Shown one piece after another: positions 17,801 to 26,763 of a stretch of 64,000 nucleotides of DNA. The first letter of the stretch is position 1, and each line of letters opens with the position of its first letter. The translations under genes and the position numbers were made by a program. Where the stretch lies: positions 248,001 through 312,000 of the forward strand of contig NZ_JADVKT010000001.1 of assembly GCF_016508255.1 (NCBI RefSeq), in the 5' to 3' direction. This DNA comes from Acinetobacter calcoaceticus. Its GTDB lineage: Bacteria; Pseudomonadota; Gammaproteobacteria; Pseudomonadales; Moraxellaceae. The notes under the pieces were generated by a model, which was not told the DNA's origin, did no database searches, and was given only the letters and a program-made list of their open reading frames with translations.

Positions 17801-19383
17801 AACTGGCGTTTTTCCGTAGGAAGTAAAACTTTAGCCTGACCAGTTAAGCTACCTTTTTCAGCAGTAAAACTAAAATTGGGAACATTTAAAACATTATCTT
17901 TAATATTCAGATTGGCTAAATACTGTCCTGTCAGCAATAAGGTTTTTTCATGCTGATATACTTTTGTAGCCACTTTAATATCTTGCTGGCCATCACGTAA
18001 CGTTAAATCAACCTGACCACTGTCACTACTTAACCATCCAATATAAGGCATTGCACGATTTATTTTTGTCCAAGCTACATTCATGAGCATTGGTTGGGGT
18101 TTTTTATTTTTTTCAGGAGCCTGATTAAACTTGAGTTTCCAAGACTCGTAACGGTCAAAATTAACATTAGCAAATACTTCAGTACCTTTTTCCAAAGAAC
18201 CGTTTGAGGCAACAGCAGCATCTAAACTTGGCGGTAAAAAGTCTTGAACAACCTGAGGAATTGCTTTGTCTTTAGGGTTAATATGGTCTAAACGGCCTTT
18301 GACGTCCCACGTTACATGATCTTTCCAATTAACCAAGCCTTTAAGGTTAACAGTGCCTTTCATAACTTGGCCATTAAAATCAGTGATATTCAACTGATGA
18401 ACCAAGTCAGTATTCATTAAAGCGTTGTATTGACCTTCAGGTAAATTCTCACCCTTTAAATCGGTATCAAGTGCCAAATTAAGTTGTTTAATATCACCTT
18501 GAAACTTGATCACACCATTTTTTGCAAATAATTTTTGTTCAACCAATAAAGGCAAGTGATAATTTTTGAATAACAACGCACCTTGCATAGGCACTTCATG
18601 ACGGACTGGATGTAAAACGACCCACCCTGTTAATAAATCTGGTGTTGTTGTCGCCACACCCGCTTTTAAAGTATCTAAACTTCCTCGAGCTGCAACCTTA
18701 ATATTTTGAATATTTAAGCTTTTTAAAGACGGAATTCTTAAATCTGCGGTCGCATTAAGTGGATATTTCCCGCTAAAGTCCATCTTTCCTGTAGCGTTAT
18801 GGACTGAGAGATAACCCATATCCATACTGGATTTTTCAAACTCCAGTTTAGTCTCTGACCACAGCGCATTATTTAGGTGAACGTCATGGAAATTTACAAT
18901 AGAGCCTGAATTTTTAATTTCTAAATGATCGACATTTGCCTTATCTACCCGAAGCACAAACGGTAATTTAATGGGTTTAAATTCAAAGGGTTTATTCGAT
19001 GGTGGAGCTTTATTAATAATGCTTAAGTTGCGTACATCTGCATGACTTAAATGCACTTCTTTTTCTAATAATAAAGAACGCCACCCTAAGCGAACATCAG
19101 CTCTATCTAAAGTAACATCAACTTCTTTTAACTGAACAATAATATTTTTAAGGATAATTCCTCTAAGTAAATTACCCCCTTCATATTCATATTTAATTAT
19201 TTTCTGGGCTTCTAAAACCCGATCTAATAAAAAACGACTTCCGCGATCTGTTGACATCATGATCACTAACGAAGACGCTAATAATAAAAATATGATTAAT
19301 ATCGTCAGCAAGAAACTACGCAAAATGCGCCGTTTCTTAGGAGACCTAGGTGCCGAAGTTGGCTGCTGTTCTACTTCCGCCAT
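14878..19383 (-). CDS. tamB: Translocation and assembly module protein TamB
   Basis: 1501 residues. A single N-terminal membrane anchor (about 20-45, LRSFLLTILIIFLLLASSLVIMM) is followed by a very long beta-rich repeat region of the AsmA/TamB type, which forms a periplasm-spanning groove, and a C-terminal DUF490 domain. The end FIRYGVGVFTPVNKLTLRYQ and YNWRF is characteristic. TamB works with TamA in inserting outer-membrane proteins and is implicated in phospholipid transport to the outer membrane. The start codon lies 26 bases after the tamA stop, so the two form an operon. Length is in the family's upper range (E. coli 1259). Confidence 0.92.
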   Translation of the reverse strand: MAEVEQQPTSAPRSPKKRRILRSFLLTILIIFLLLASSLVIMMSTDRGSRFLLDRVLEAQKIIKYEYEGGNLLRGIILKNIIVQLKEVDVTLDRADVRLGWRSLLLEKEVHLSHADVRNLSIINKAPPSNKPFEFKPIKLPFVLRVDKANVDHLEIKNSGSIVNFHDVHLNNALWSETKLEFEKSSMDMGYLSVHNATGKMDFSGKYPLNATADLRIPSLKSLNIQNIKVAARGSLDTLKAGVATTTPDLLTGWVVLHPVRHEVPMQGALLFKNYHLPLLVEQKLFAKNGVIKFQGDIKQLNLALDTDLKGENLPEGQYNALMNTDLVHQLNITDFNGQVMKGTVNLKGLVNWKDHVTWDVKGRLDHINPKDKAIPQVVQDFLPPSLDAAVASNGSLEKGTEVFANVNFDRYESWKLKFNQAPEKNKKPQPMLMNVAWTKINRAMPYIGWLSSDSGQVDLTLRDGQQDIKVATKVYQHEKTLLLTGQYLANLNIKDNVLNVPNFSFTAEKGSLTGQAKVLLPTEKRQLVWNALLNAKDFNPQSIQAAAPINLLNGSIKANGFAKPNQQIIQFEKIDLTGRLAQASQETVTLGGKSTAALLFHDVKAGGGFKGFAVNYDGSLKALKQANGLLKFSIAGTPDFIRINQLQHDGVAGKIYATGSVNLKDRIAWDINSSLVRFKPQYFTSTVKGEISGNLKTQGVWSDHLKRINIQQLNLAGFINNKPVRGKGNLSVLLDSNQKGFLPQQFEANNLFLVYGQNQLQATGNAQNLKIKLNAPALYELYPGLRGRAYGDLNVQSQPRLKATANIAIDNFAFNTLVSVKRLSIQGELPTSETTPTQLTAKLDNLRSGNREIQSAELNLTGTRKAHLLKVLGNNSISKFYVQLAGGFNQNNDWLGQIQKGSFDSRRIRLAQNQNAPVIFSSARSELYVGQHCWQSANSQLCFDQPVRVSKARGNISFVTQNMDLSDFAAFMPDGLAMTGQLNGYAKAAWVNGGNPKLDARLITRKGEIGLAAEDPQDPPTTLAYDELSVIAKSVSEGLLFRVDVKTPDIGTGYANVIINPFQSSMPMHGEVAFNDVQLKVLKPFIQDVRLLSGTLALAGKVNGTLTQPQFTGEMRLKNGAISMISLPVNLTNVQIYSSIRQDMATIDGAFNSGQGVGLLKGSFEWKDAPRLQLNLKGDNLLVRQAPLITAIANPNLTLDMYPFDKRLSLKGSVDVPRARISMPETTAPVINTSSDVRIVRQGQDPLAILRAAKPWDIRADIAVNIGNQVIFQGFNSNIPLVGRLNLTQRGYETAMRANGAIGVSQKVKIEAYGQSLDLNRAIARFNGPLANPTLDIDANKNVQGSMVGVRVTGTATAPNIQVYNDAGLSEQEALNALVTGRINEGSSGLSNAEGFKSDVNNTIAAAGISMGLGGTRALTNQIGRTFGLSGLALDAQGTGEDTQVSLTGYITPDLFIRYGVGVFTPVNKLTLRYQMNRRLYLEASQSLERAIDLFYNWRF

Positions 19384-19409
19384 AAAATAAACCTAATAAA
19401 ATTTTATTT

Positions 19410-22142
19410 TTAAAGTTGTGGGCCTATAAAGAAATGTAAACGAATCGGATGGTTTTCATCTGAAATACCCGAAGCGACATCTAAACGAATTGGGCCGATT
19501 GGAGACTTCCACCGAATTCCAACCCCAACGCTATAAGCTGCTGGATTATTAAAGTCTTTATCATAGGCATTACCAAAATCAGAGAAAATAGCAGCTCGCC
19601 AACCGTCCTTAAATTGATAGTTATATTCTAAAGAACCTACAGCCAAAGCTTGTCCCCCAATTTTATATCCATCGACTTCTGGGGAAAGACTCTTATAGTC
19701 AAAGCCACGAATTGTTTGGTCACCACCAGTAAAGAATCTAAGATTGTACGGAACTTTATTAAAATCATCGGTAAAAATGTAGCTTAGATCAGATCTTCCA
19801 ACGAATTGATGATCATCATTTTCACCAAGAGAATAAATAAATCTCCAGCCCGCGCTAGCAATTGCCATATTGGCATCAGACAATAAAGACTCGCTACCTA
19901 ATTCTAATTTATAAGTTTGTTTAAAAGCTTTCGTTGGGTTTAAACGTGTATTACTCGTGGTTTTAGATGTCTCATAACTAAATAATAATGCTTCTTGCTC
20001 TGAGGCAGCAGTTTTAAAAGCATCTGGTAACTCAGAAATATCAACATTACCCTGTTGGGTCAAACGGTCTAAACGATAACGTACGCCAAAAGTATGCTGC
20101 CAGTTCCCTAATGGGCGTTTAATTATGCGCTCTCCACCTAATACTGCCGACTCAGTAAGCAAACCTACATCAGGACCAATATTATTCCTCGTCTCGCGCT
20201 CATATCCACCCACAATGTTAAAGTAATCATTTAACGGATGTTTATAAGGAATACTATATCGACCATCAATAGATTGACGAATTTGAGAGACTTCCATATT
20301 GGCATCAAAAGAATGACCATATTTATTCACAATAGAACGGCGATACTGACTACGTAATCGGGCGCCCGTATCGGTTCCATAACCGACACCAGTCTCTAGA
20401 CTGTTTAGCTTATCTGCATTTAAAGTCACAATGACCGGAATTCTTTTAGTTTCACGCGCTTGTTCTTGCAGGCGATCCTGTTCAGTTTCTTTTTCACTTT
20501 GTTGAGTTGGGGCACTCTGCAACATCGCTGTTTGAGGTCCTGCCTCTTTTACCTTTTGTGTTCCTGCAAACTGTTTTTCATCTACTACATTTTGGGTAAC
20601 TTCTTTATTCGACGTGGCTAATTGACGAGCTTTAGCAAGTTGTCTTTCTTCTGGTGAAAGTAAATTAGATTCATCGACATCAATATTTTGCTCATCGACA
20701 AGCGCTTGTAAATCTGGCGGTAACTCAAGTGGCTTTTCAATTGGATCAGGTTTTATTGAATCAACTAAGGTGTAATTAAAATAACGCGAGTTCGTTAAGT
20801 TATTAGCTAAAACATTTACCCGCCAAAATGCATAATCATCGCCGTCTTTCCATGGCGCCATACTTTCTAAAATATTCAAATTCAATGGCAAAGGTTTCGA
20901 TGGATCACTCATACGAAACTCAACCTTATCAAGTTTGTATCGCTCACCTGTTTCATAGCGTAAGTTAATATCAGCCTTATTTTCTGGCTGACTTACTTTT
21001 ACATCATGCAAGCGCCAAAAAGCATCAAAATAACCATTATCTGATGCTGCATTAACAATACGATTTTTAGTGGTTTCATACAAACCGTGATTAAAGATAT
21101 CACCGACATCTTGATCGGGAACTAAGCGAATAACTTGAAACTGTGGTTGTTTTTCGCCTGGACCTGTAAATTGGATATTTTGTTCATTAATTCGAACAGG
21201 TTCATTCGGCGTGACTTTTACACGAACTCGACTTGGGCTTAATTTTTCAAATCGGAACTCCGCATTATAATAACCGACTGCTTGCGCGGCCTGATTACTC
21301 AATGTTCTAAGCTGAGGTAAGGCCGCATTAAAATCTTCAAATGACTCTTGAGTAAATGTTGATAGCTTACCTTTAATATTTTTAGCAAGCGCATCTGAAG
21401 CCCCATCTACCTCCGCAGTAATACGAGGTACTTGCTCCATCGGAATTACGCGTGGTGGACGCACTTTATTCAAAATACGTTTAAAGAAACCAGCTTGCTC
21501 AGGCGGCACTTCGGCCTCTGGAGTTAACTCAGGTAAGGTTTTTCCCGTTTCATTGGCTTCGACTACAATCTGACTATCAGATTTAATCTCTTGCATAAGT
21601 TGGTCAATATTTACAGGCGCTTGATTAATCTGATTTAATTCAGACTGAGTTGCGTCACTGACTGTAACTTCTGGTAGCTTCTGAGTGCCATTTTGGAAGT
21701 TCTGCGCCTCACTTTTAGCTTGCTCAGCAACTTTATAAATTTCATTTGCCATGTTTTGGTCAACAGGCAACTCTGGTAAATCTTCAAGATTATCAAGACT
21801 AATTGGCTTAAATTCGTTAATTTGATTTGGAAATTGTTCTTGTTGTTGCAATATAGCCAAGCTATCTTGTTGTTGCTGAGCTTGAGTTACAAGTGTAGCA
21901 ATATCGGTTATTGGAGCAGCAGTTTGCTGACTCACAGGAACTAATTGTTCAGTTGATGCATCAGACACAGTCTGGTTTAAAGTTGAGGAATTACTCTCAA
22001 CAGAGGTTTGAGCAAAGCTTGGAGTTACACAAACCGTTAACAACAAGCTGCTACAAATAAGTTTAGGAATCCCCTGCATTTTTAAAATTAAATGCATAGA
22101 ATGAGAGAGAGTTGACTGTTTAAACTTAATTTTAGAAGGCAT
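19410..22142 (-). CDS. tamA: Outer-membrane assembly protein TamA (extended form)
   Basis: 910 residues, against 577 in E. coli. A signal peptide (KLICSSLLLTVCVTPSFA) is followed by a low-complexity Gln-rich segment of nearly 200 residues. The POTRA domains begin near residue 238 (PRITAEVDGASDALAKNIKG). A second insertion, about 465-567, is charged and lies in the third POTRA domain. The C-terminal Omp85 barrel starts near 570 (LETGVGYGTDTGARLRSQYR), contains LRFFTGGDQTIRGFDYKSL with the conserved RGF/Y loop, and ends GPIRLDVASGI...FFIGPQL. It inserts outer-membrane proteins together with TamB. The start at 22142 is the longest; internal Met16 and Met22 are alternatives without a better ribosome-binding site. 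Confidence 0.9.
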   Translation of the reverse strand: MPSKIKFKQSTLSHSMHLILKMQGIPKLICSSLLLTVCVTPSFAQTSVESNSSTLNQTVSDASTEQLVPVSQQTAAPITDIATLVTQAQQQQDSLAILQQQEQFPNQINEFKPISLDNLEDLPELPVDQNMANEIYKVAEQAKSEAQNFQNGTQKLPEVTVSDATQSELNQINQAPVNIDQLMQEIKSDSQIVVEANETGKTLPELTPEAEVPPEQAGFFKRILNKVRPPRVIPMEQVPRITAEVDGASDALAKNIKGKLSTFTQESFEDFNAALPQLRTLSNQAAQAVGYYNAEFRFEKLSPSRVRVKVTPNEPVRINEQNIQFTGPGEKQPQFQVIRLVPDQDVGDIFNHGLYETTKNRIVNAASDNGYFDAFWRLHDVKVSQPENKADINLRYETGERYKLDKVEFRMSDPSKPLPLNLNILESMAPWKDGDDYAFWRVNVLANNLTNSRYFNYTLVDSIKPDPIEKPLELPPDLQALVDEQNIDVDESNLLSPEERQLAKARQLATSNKEVTQNVVDEKQFAGTQKVKEAGPQTAMLQSAPTQQSEKETEQDRLQEQARETKRIPVIVTLNADKLNSLETGVGYGTDTGARLRSQYRRSIVNKYGHSFDANMEVSQIRQSIDGRYSIPYKHPLNDYFNIVGGYERETRNNIGPDVGLLTESAVLGGERIIKRPLGNWQHTFGVRYRLDRLTQQGNVDISELPDAFKTAASEQEALLFSYETSKTTSNTRLNPTKAFKQTYKLELGSESLLSDANMAIASAGWRFIYSLGENDDHQFVGRSDLSYIFTDDFNKVPYNLRFFTGGDQTIRGFDYKSLSPEVDGYKIGGQALAVGSLEYNYQFKDGWRAAIFSDFGNAYDKDFNNPAAYSVGVGIRWKSPIGPIRLDVASGISDENHPIRLHFFIGPQL

Positions 22143-22308
22143 AGAAAACTCTAGACTTATTTTTTAATAAAACGCACCAAGGTGAGTGTAAAACTCACTC
22201 AAAACCATTGATTTTTCATTTAATCAAGCGTTAAAAATATCATACATGGTTTTCGATGCAAATTAACACTCGGTCACATTTTTTTATAAAACACAATGAA
22301 GTTTGCAC

Positions 22309-23631
22309 ATGATGAAACAAGATGAGCACCTGATGACGTCACGTCGGTTTGTACCGATGTTTTTTACCCAGTTTTTCGGGGCATTAAATGATAATGTTTT
22401 TAAGCAATCTTTATTATTGGTGATTACTTATGGGTTGATTCAGCAGCAATCTGCCCCTGTTAGTACTCTTAATAATTTAGCAGCCCTTTTGTTTATCTTG
22501 CCATATTTCTTTTTTTCAGCAACAGCTGGACAAATTGCAGATAAATATGAACGTTCACAACTCGTTCGTGGCATAAAAATTTTAGAAATCATCATTATGC
22601 TCATCGGTTCTGCTGGTTTTTTATTAGGACATTTATGGCTATTGTTACTTGCTTTATTTTTGATGGGGACACATTCAACATTTTTCGGCCCTATCAAATA
22701 TGCAATTTTACCTGAAATTTTAAAACCTAATGAATTGATGTCTGGTAATGCCTTGTTTCAGTCAGGCACTTCAATGGCTATTTTGTTTGGGATGATTTTA
22801 GGTGGTGCTGTAATTGCATCCTCCCATGGAAACTTATTGTGGATTAGTCTTACTGTTGTAATTATTGCTGGTATTGGCTATTTATGTAGTCGCTTCATCT
22901 TGCCACAGAAAGTTGCTGCTCCCGATTTAAAAATTGACTGGAATTTCATTCGTACCAGTTTTCAAACCATTAAATATGCCAAAAGCTTACCTTTAGTGTT
23001 CACAATTTTGTTAGGTAACTCATGGTACTGGTTTTATGGTGCTACTTATTTAACTCAGATTCCTCAACTTACTCAGCAAAATCTTCATGCTTCAGAAAAT
23101 GTAGTTAGTCTTTTACTTACTTTCTTTTCGGTTGGTATTGGTGTGGGGTCGCTTCTCTGCCGAAAAATTGGTGGTTCAGAGATTAATATTAAAATGGTAC
23201 CGATTGGTGCAATTGGCCTCACTGTTTTTGCGCTCTACCTCGCAGCCAGTCTAGCATTTGTACCAGAAAGAACGGGTGCATTGCTCACTTTAAAAGATAT
23301 TTTTACTCAAGGCTGGGTTTACTATCATGTCATGCTGGCAGTGACTTTACTGGGCATTAGTGGTGGTTTTTATATTGTTCCCCTTTATGCAATGATGCAG
23401 GCATATTCACCACGCTCACATCGCGCTCGTGTCGTTGCGGCTAACAATATTTTGAATGCCGTCTTTATGGTTTCTTCCGCAATTTTTTCAATCTTAATCT
23501 TAAGTGTTTTAAAAATTGATATTAAAATACTTTTTATTATTACAGCTGTACTTAGTGCAATCTTTAGTATTTGGCTTCTAGCTCGACTAAAACCAATGCT
23601 TGCCACAGCCCACCTTTCTTTAGAGGACTAA
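22309..23631 (+). CDS. LplT-like MFS transporter (lysophospholipid flippase family)
   Basis: 440 residues with twelve helices. It has the typical N-terminus FVPMFFTQFFGALNDNVFKQSLL and the loop GQIADKYERSQLVRGIK of the LplT/Aas transporter branch, which flips lysophosphatidylethanolamine across the inner membrane for reacylation. FFGPIKYAILPEIL and YSPRSHRARVVAANNILNA are also family hallmarks. No fused acyltransferase or acyl-ACP synthetase domain is present, unlike some Aas fusions. It is divergent from tamA and three bases from coq7, with which it is probably cotranscribed. The ATG at 22309 is preferred to the TTG at 22303; ATG 22333 is a further option. Confidence 0.78.
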   Translation: MMKQDEHLMTSRRFVPMFFTQFFGALNDNVFKQSLLLVITYGLIQQQSAPVSTLNNLAALLFILPYFFFSATAGQIADKYERSQLVRGIKILEIIIMLIGSAGFLLGHLWLLLLALFLMGTHSTFFGPIKYAILPEILKPNELMSGNALFQSGTSMAILFGMILGGAVIASSHGNLLWISLTVVIIAGIGYLCSRFILPQKVAAPDLKIDWNFIRTSFQTIKYAKSLPLVFTILLGNSWYWFYGATYLTQIPQLTQQNLHASENVVSLLLTFFSVGIGVGSLLCRKIGGSEINIKMVPIGAIGLTVFALYLAASLAFVPERTGALLTLKDIFTQGWVYYHVMLAVTLLGISGGFYIVPLYAMMQAYSPRSHRARVVAANNILNAVFMVSSAIFSILILSVLKIDIKILFIITAVLSAIFSIWLLARLKPMLATAHLSLED

Positions 23632-23634
23632 TTT

Positions 23635-24270
23635 ATGCGCCAATATACAGGCATTGATCGACTTATTAACTCTTTTGATCAGGCATTACGTAGTCTTGTT
23701 CCAGGTGCAACAGCAGCGCAGCGCCAAAATCCGGCCGAAACAGTTGAAGCAAAATTAGGAGTAGAAGATGCTCGCCATGTAGCAGGTCTAATGCGTGTTA
23801 ACCATAGTGGTGAAGTGTGCGCACAAGCCCTTTATCATGGTCAGGCATTAACGGCAAAATTACCCAATGTTCGCCAAGAAATGCAACAAGCGGCAGTTGA
23901 AGAACAAGACCATTTGGCTTGGTGTGAAGTTCGATTAAAAGAGTTAAATAGTCATACCAGTTTATTAAACCCAATTTGGTATGGCCTTTCTTATGGTATG
24001 GGTGCTCTTGCTGGTATTGCAGGTGATAAATATAGTTTAGGTTTTGTGGCCGAAACCGAACGTCAGGTGAGTCTTCATTTACAAGATCATTTAAACCAGT
24101 TACCTGCTCAAGATGAACGCTCTCGTAAAATTTTAGAGCAAATGAATGAAGATGAATTACACCATCGCCATACTGCACTGGAAGCAGGCGGTGTTGAATT
24201 ACCTTATGCTGTGAAAATCACCATGACAGCTATTTCGAAGTTAATGACAAAAACCAGCTATTATCTTTAA
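23635..24270 (+). CDS. coq7: Demethoxyubiquinone hydroxylase Coq7
   Basis: 211 residues, a diiron carboxylate monooxygenase that adds the C6 hydroxyl group in ubiquinone synthesis. The expected metal ligands are present: Glu60 (NHSGEV), Glu90 and His93 (EEQDHLAW), Glu142 (AETERQV), Glu174 and His177 (EDELHHRH). This is the COQ7/CAT5 type that replaces UbiF in several gammaproteobacteria. It follows the LplT-like gene after three bases and ends in a strong terminator. Aerobic ubiquinol is the substrate of the cyo oxidase encoded later in the window. Confidence 0.93.
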   Translation: MRQYTGIDRLINSFDQALRSLVPGATAAQRQNPAETVEAKLGVEDARHVAGLMRVNHSGEVCAQALYHGQALTAKLPNVRQEMQQAAVEEQDHLAWCEVRLKELNSHTSLLNPIWYGLSYGMGALAGIAGDKYSLGFVAETERQVSLHLQDHLNQLPAQDERSRKILEQMNEDELHHRHTALEAGGVELPYAVKITMTAISKLMTKTSYYL

Positions 24271-24273
24271 AGA

Positions 24274-24310
24274 AAAAGAGGATTGATCTCATCATGATCA
24301 ATCCTCTTTT
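24274..24310. terminator. Rho-independent terminator after coq7
   Basis: A perfect 15-bp stem AAAAGAGGATTGATC (24274-24288) with its complement at 24296-24310 and a seven-base loop. It lies between convergent genes and can act for both coq7 and the DUF2799-type lipoprotein gene. Confidence 0.92.
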
Positions 24311-24316
24311 CAAATA

Positions 24317-24865
24317 TTATTTTAATCCATGATCGTATTTAAAACGCTCGACATCTCGAATGGAGTTCCAGTAGTTTCGATTAATACGGTCACGATCAAT
24401 TTGTAACTCTCTTAAAAGCTTACGATAACGTTCACGCTCTTCTGGTTTCAATTTTTCATTGTAAGCATTATCAGAATATTGCTTAAATTTTTCGTCATAA
24501 CGATCATACTCATTTTTTGCATTATAGTAATCGGAAGCTGCCTGATAATAAGGTCTTAAACTGTTACGCTTCTCGACTGGGCACGCGTTAAAGTTACCAT
24601 TTCCCTCCAAAGCGTTATAAAAAATATTCGCTGGTTGACAATAATATCCAAGGCCTTCCTTATATCCACGCTCATATGACTTTTGATCGGGAACGATATT
24701 CGCTTTTCCACATGCTTTGTAATATTGATCTAAACGAGGCGTGGAACCTTTCGCCCCATCTTTCTCACCCACTAACGACCAATTTGCAGTCTTACATTCT
24801 TCTAAACTCATTGCAGCACAACCTGAAAGGCTGATTGCTAGAATGGCTAAACCGATATTTTTCAT
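24317..24865 (-). CDS. DUF2799-type putative lipoprotein
   Basis: 182 residues from ATG 24865. The signal MKNIGLAILAISLSGCAAMS gives a lipobox cysteine at residue 16. The mature part begins EECKTANWSLVGEKDG and contains YERGYKEGLGYYC, the pattern I associate with DUF2799 proteins (a conserved Trp-x-x-x-G and repeated aromatic-glycine). The C-terminal third is highly charged and helical (LKPEERERYRKLLRELQIDRD), probably a coiled coil. An in-frame ATG at 24916 would add 17 hydrophobic residues and spoil the lipobox position. Function is unknown. Confidence 0.75.
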   Translation of the reverse strand: MKNIGLAILAISLSGCAAMSLEECKTANWSLVGEKDGAKGSTPRLDQYYKACGKANIVPDQKSYERGYKEGLGYYCQPANIFYNALEGNGNFNACPVEKRNSLRPYYQAASDYYNAKNEYDRYDEKFKQYSDNAYNEKLKPEERERYRKLLRELQIDRDRINRNYWNSIRDVERFKYDHGLK

Positions 24866-25266
24866 ATTAAGACAACTCAAAAATAAAATTAAAAAAACGC
24901 AAAAATAAAATTCCAATAAATACCCGATTTAAGTCTTGCTCTATTGAAGACTTCAAAAAGTTTATAACTGGATAAGAACGTAAGTTTAAATCAGTTTAAA
25001 CATCTCACCAAATTCAAAGCTCAAAATTCGTACTATCATTTAATTTTAAAAGGAAAAACCGGAAGAATTTATCCACGATTAAACTGCCCTATACACTATT
25101 TTTATTTAAAGGTTACATGTGAAAATTATTTTCAACCATTTAATTTTTAACAAAAAATTATAATTTTTTTTTAAAATGTACTTTAATCATTTTACTCTTT
25201 TTTTACGCGATTAACTTCAAAGGCTAAGGTAGGATTTTAGCAAAATAACCACCAAGGTTTCTTATA
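24866..25266. other. AT-rich divergent intergenic region, 401 bp
   Basis: The spacer separates the DUF2799-type lipoprotein gene from the PuuA-like gene and should hold both promoters. It is rich in A/T tracts, including a nine-T run near 25160. I see no convincing promoter pair, dyad operator or small gene. Confidence 0.5.
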
Positions 25267-26691
25267 ATGAGTACGCTTATTTACCCCAATTTAAACTTAA
25301 AAGATTCTCACTTTAAGGCATTTAAAATATCAGATGATTTTATTTCACCGATACAAGATCATACTTTCAACTCAGAACTGTTTTTGAAAGAAGTTGATGA
25401 CTATTTAAGTTTATATCCTCAGACTCAACATATTGATATTTGTCTACATGATTTAAATGGACATATTCGTGGGAAACGGATTGATGTTAAAAGTCTAAGA
25501 AATCTCTCTGGCGGATGTTATTTCCCGCTTTCCGTTTATGCAATGAGCCTCGATGGAAAAGTTATTGAAGAAACAGGTTTAGGCAAATATATTGGTGAAC
25601 CAGACAGACTATGCGTGCCCATTTTAGCTAGTTTACAACCCAGTGCTTTAACCCCTGAATTGAATGCCCAGCTTTACTTATCAATGCAAGAAGAAGATGG
25701 CACAGACTGTCGCTATGAGCCACGCAATATATTAAAAAAATTATTAAATCAGTTACAGACTGTCCATTATTTTCCGGTCATGGCTGCTGAACTAGAGTTT
25801 TATCTTTTTTCACCCCATCATCAAAATGAACCGTGCTTAGAAAAGCAATGTTTTGATATAGATGCACCAACAAACTATCAACAGGTTTTAGAAGAAGTAG
25901 AAAAAGCCGCTTTACTGCAATCTATTGAAATTACAGCGATAGTGGCAGAGTCTTCCCCAGGACAATACGAATTAAATCTTCAACATAGCCATAATATTTT
26001 AAAGCTTTGTGATCAAATTAATGCTTTAAAAAGAATTGTAAAACAAGTCGCAAGAAAACATGACTTAACTGCATGTTTTATGGCTAAACCAAACTTATCA
26101 AAGGCTGGTAGTGGCATGCATTTTCATATGAGCATGCTTAATCAATACAATGAAAATGTATTCAGTTCGGAAGTAGAAAAAGATAAACCTTCGCCCAAAC
26201 TACTTAGTGCGATTAGTGGCCTAATTGAGTTAATGCCAGCATCTATGGCTATTTTAGCGCCTAATATTAATTCATATAGACGTTTTAAAATTGGTCATCA
26301 TGTGCCATTAGAAGCCAATTGGGATACCAATAATCGTAATGTGGCCATCCGCATTCCATGCTCAGATGTACAAAATCAACGCTTAGAATATCGGGTTGCT
26401 GGAGCTGACTGTAACCCCTATCTGGTTACAGCTACTATTTTAGCCGGCGTGTATTACGGCTTATCTCATAAATTACCGCTGCCCAAACCTGCACATCTTT
26501 TAAAATTTCCAGATGAGCACATTTTATTAGCCAATAATCAACAAGAAGCCTTAAAAATATTTAAAGGGAACCTTATTTTAAAAGGATATTTGGGAGCTGA
26601 CTTTGTCGAGCATTGGTACACAGTTAAACAGGCAGAGTATCAAAATATTTATAGTCAAATGACTGAAGCAGAACAACATTGGGATATATAA
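25267..26691 (+). CDS. Glutamine synthetase family protein, PuuA-like
   Basis: 474 residues of the glutamine synthetase fold: an N-terminal beta-grasp domain (about 50-150, HIDICLHDLNGHIRGKRID) and the catalytic domain. Active-site blocks are AAELEFYLF, ESSPGQYELNL, KPNLSKAGSGMHFHMS (ATP/ammonia site) and NVAIRIPCSD with RLEYRVAGADCNPYL. Length and pattern match gamma-glutamylputrescine synthetase-type enzymes that ligate glutamate to polyamines or other amines rather than GlnA. The amine substrate is not determined and no other polyamine genes lie near. AAGG stands nine bases before the ATG. A terminator follows. Confidence 0.8.
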   Translation: MSTLIYPNLNLKDSHFKAFKISDDFISPIQDHTFNSELFLKEVDDYLSLYPQTQHIDICLHDLNGHIRGKRIDVKSLRNLSGGCYFPLSVYAMSLDGKVIEETGLGKYIGEPDRLCVPILASLQPSALTPELNAQLYLSMQEEDGTDCRYEPRNILKKLLNQLQTVHYFPVMAAELEFYLFSPHHQNEPCLEKQCFDIDAPTNYQQVLEEVEKAALLQSIEITAIVAESSPGQYELNLQHSHNILKLCDQINALKRIVKQVARKHDLTACFMAKPNLSKAGSGMHFHMSMLNQYNENVFSSEVEKDKPSPKLLSAISGLIELMPASMAILAPNINSYRRFKIGHHVPLEANWDTNNRNVAIRIPCSDVQNQRLEYRVAGADCNPYLVTATILAGVYYGLSHKLPLPKPAHLLKFPDEHILLANNQQEALKIFKGNLILKGYLGADFVEHWYTVKQAEYQNIYSQMTEAEQHWDI

Positions 26692-26730
26692 ATAAAAAAA
26701 AGCAAAAAAACTATAAACCACTTTGCAATC

Positions 26731-26762
26731 CCTTAGGGAGAAATTCCCTAAGGTTTTTTTTA
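26731..26762 (+). terminator. Rho-independent terminator after the PuuA-like gene
   Basis: CCTTAGGGA (26731-26739) pairs with TCCCTAAGG (26745-26753) and is followed by nine T residues. It sits between convergent genes; the T-tract favours the plus-strand direction. Confidence 0.88.
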
Positions 26763-26763
26763 T

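Noticed and set aside
22440..22697. Minus-strand frame inside the LplT-like gene
   Set aside because: Antisense to conserved transporter motifs, without supporting signals.
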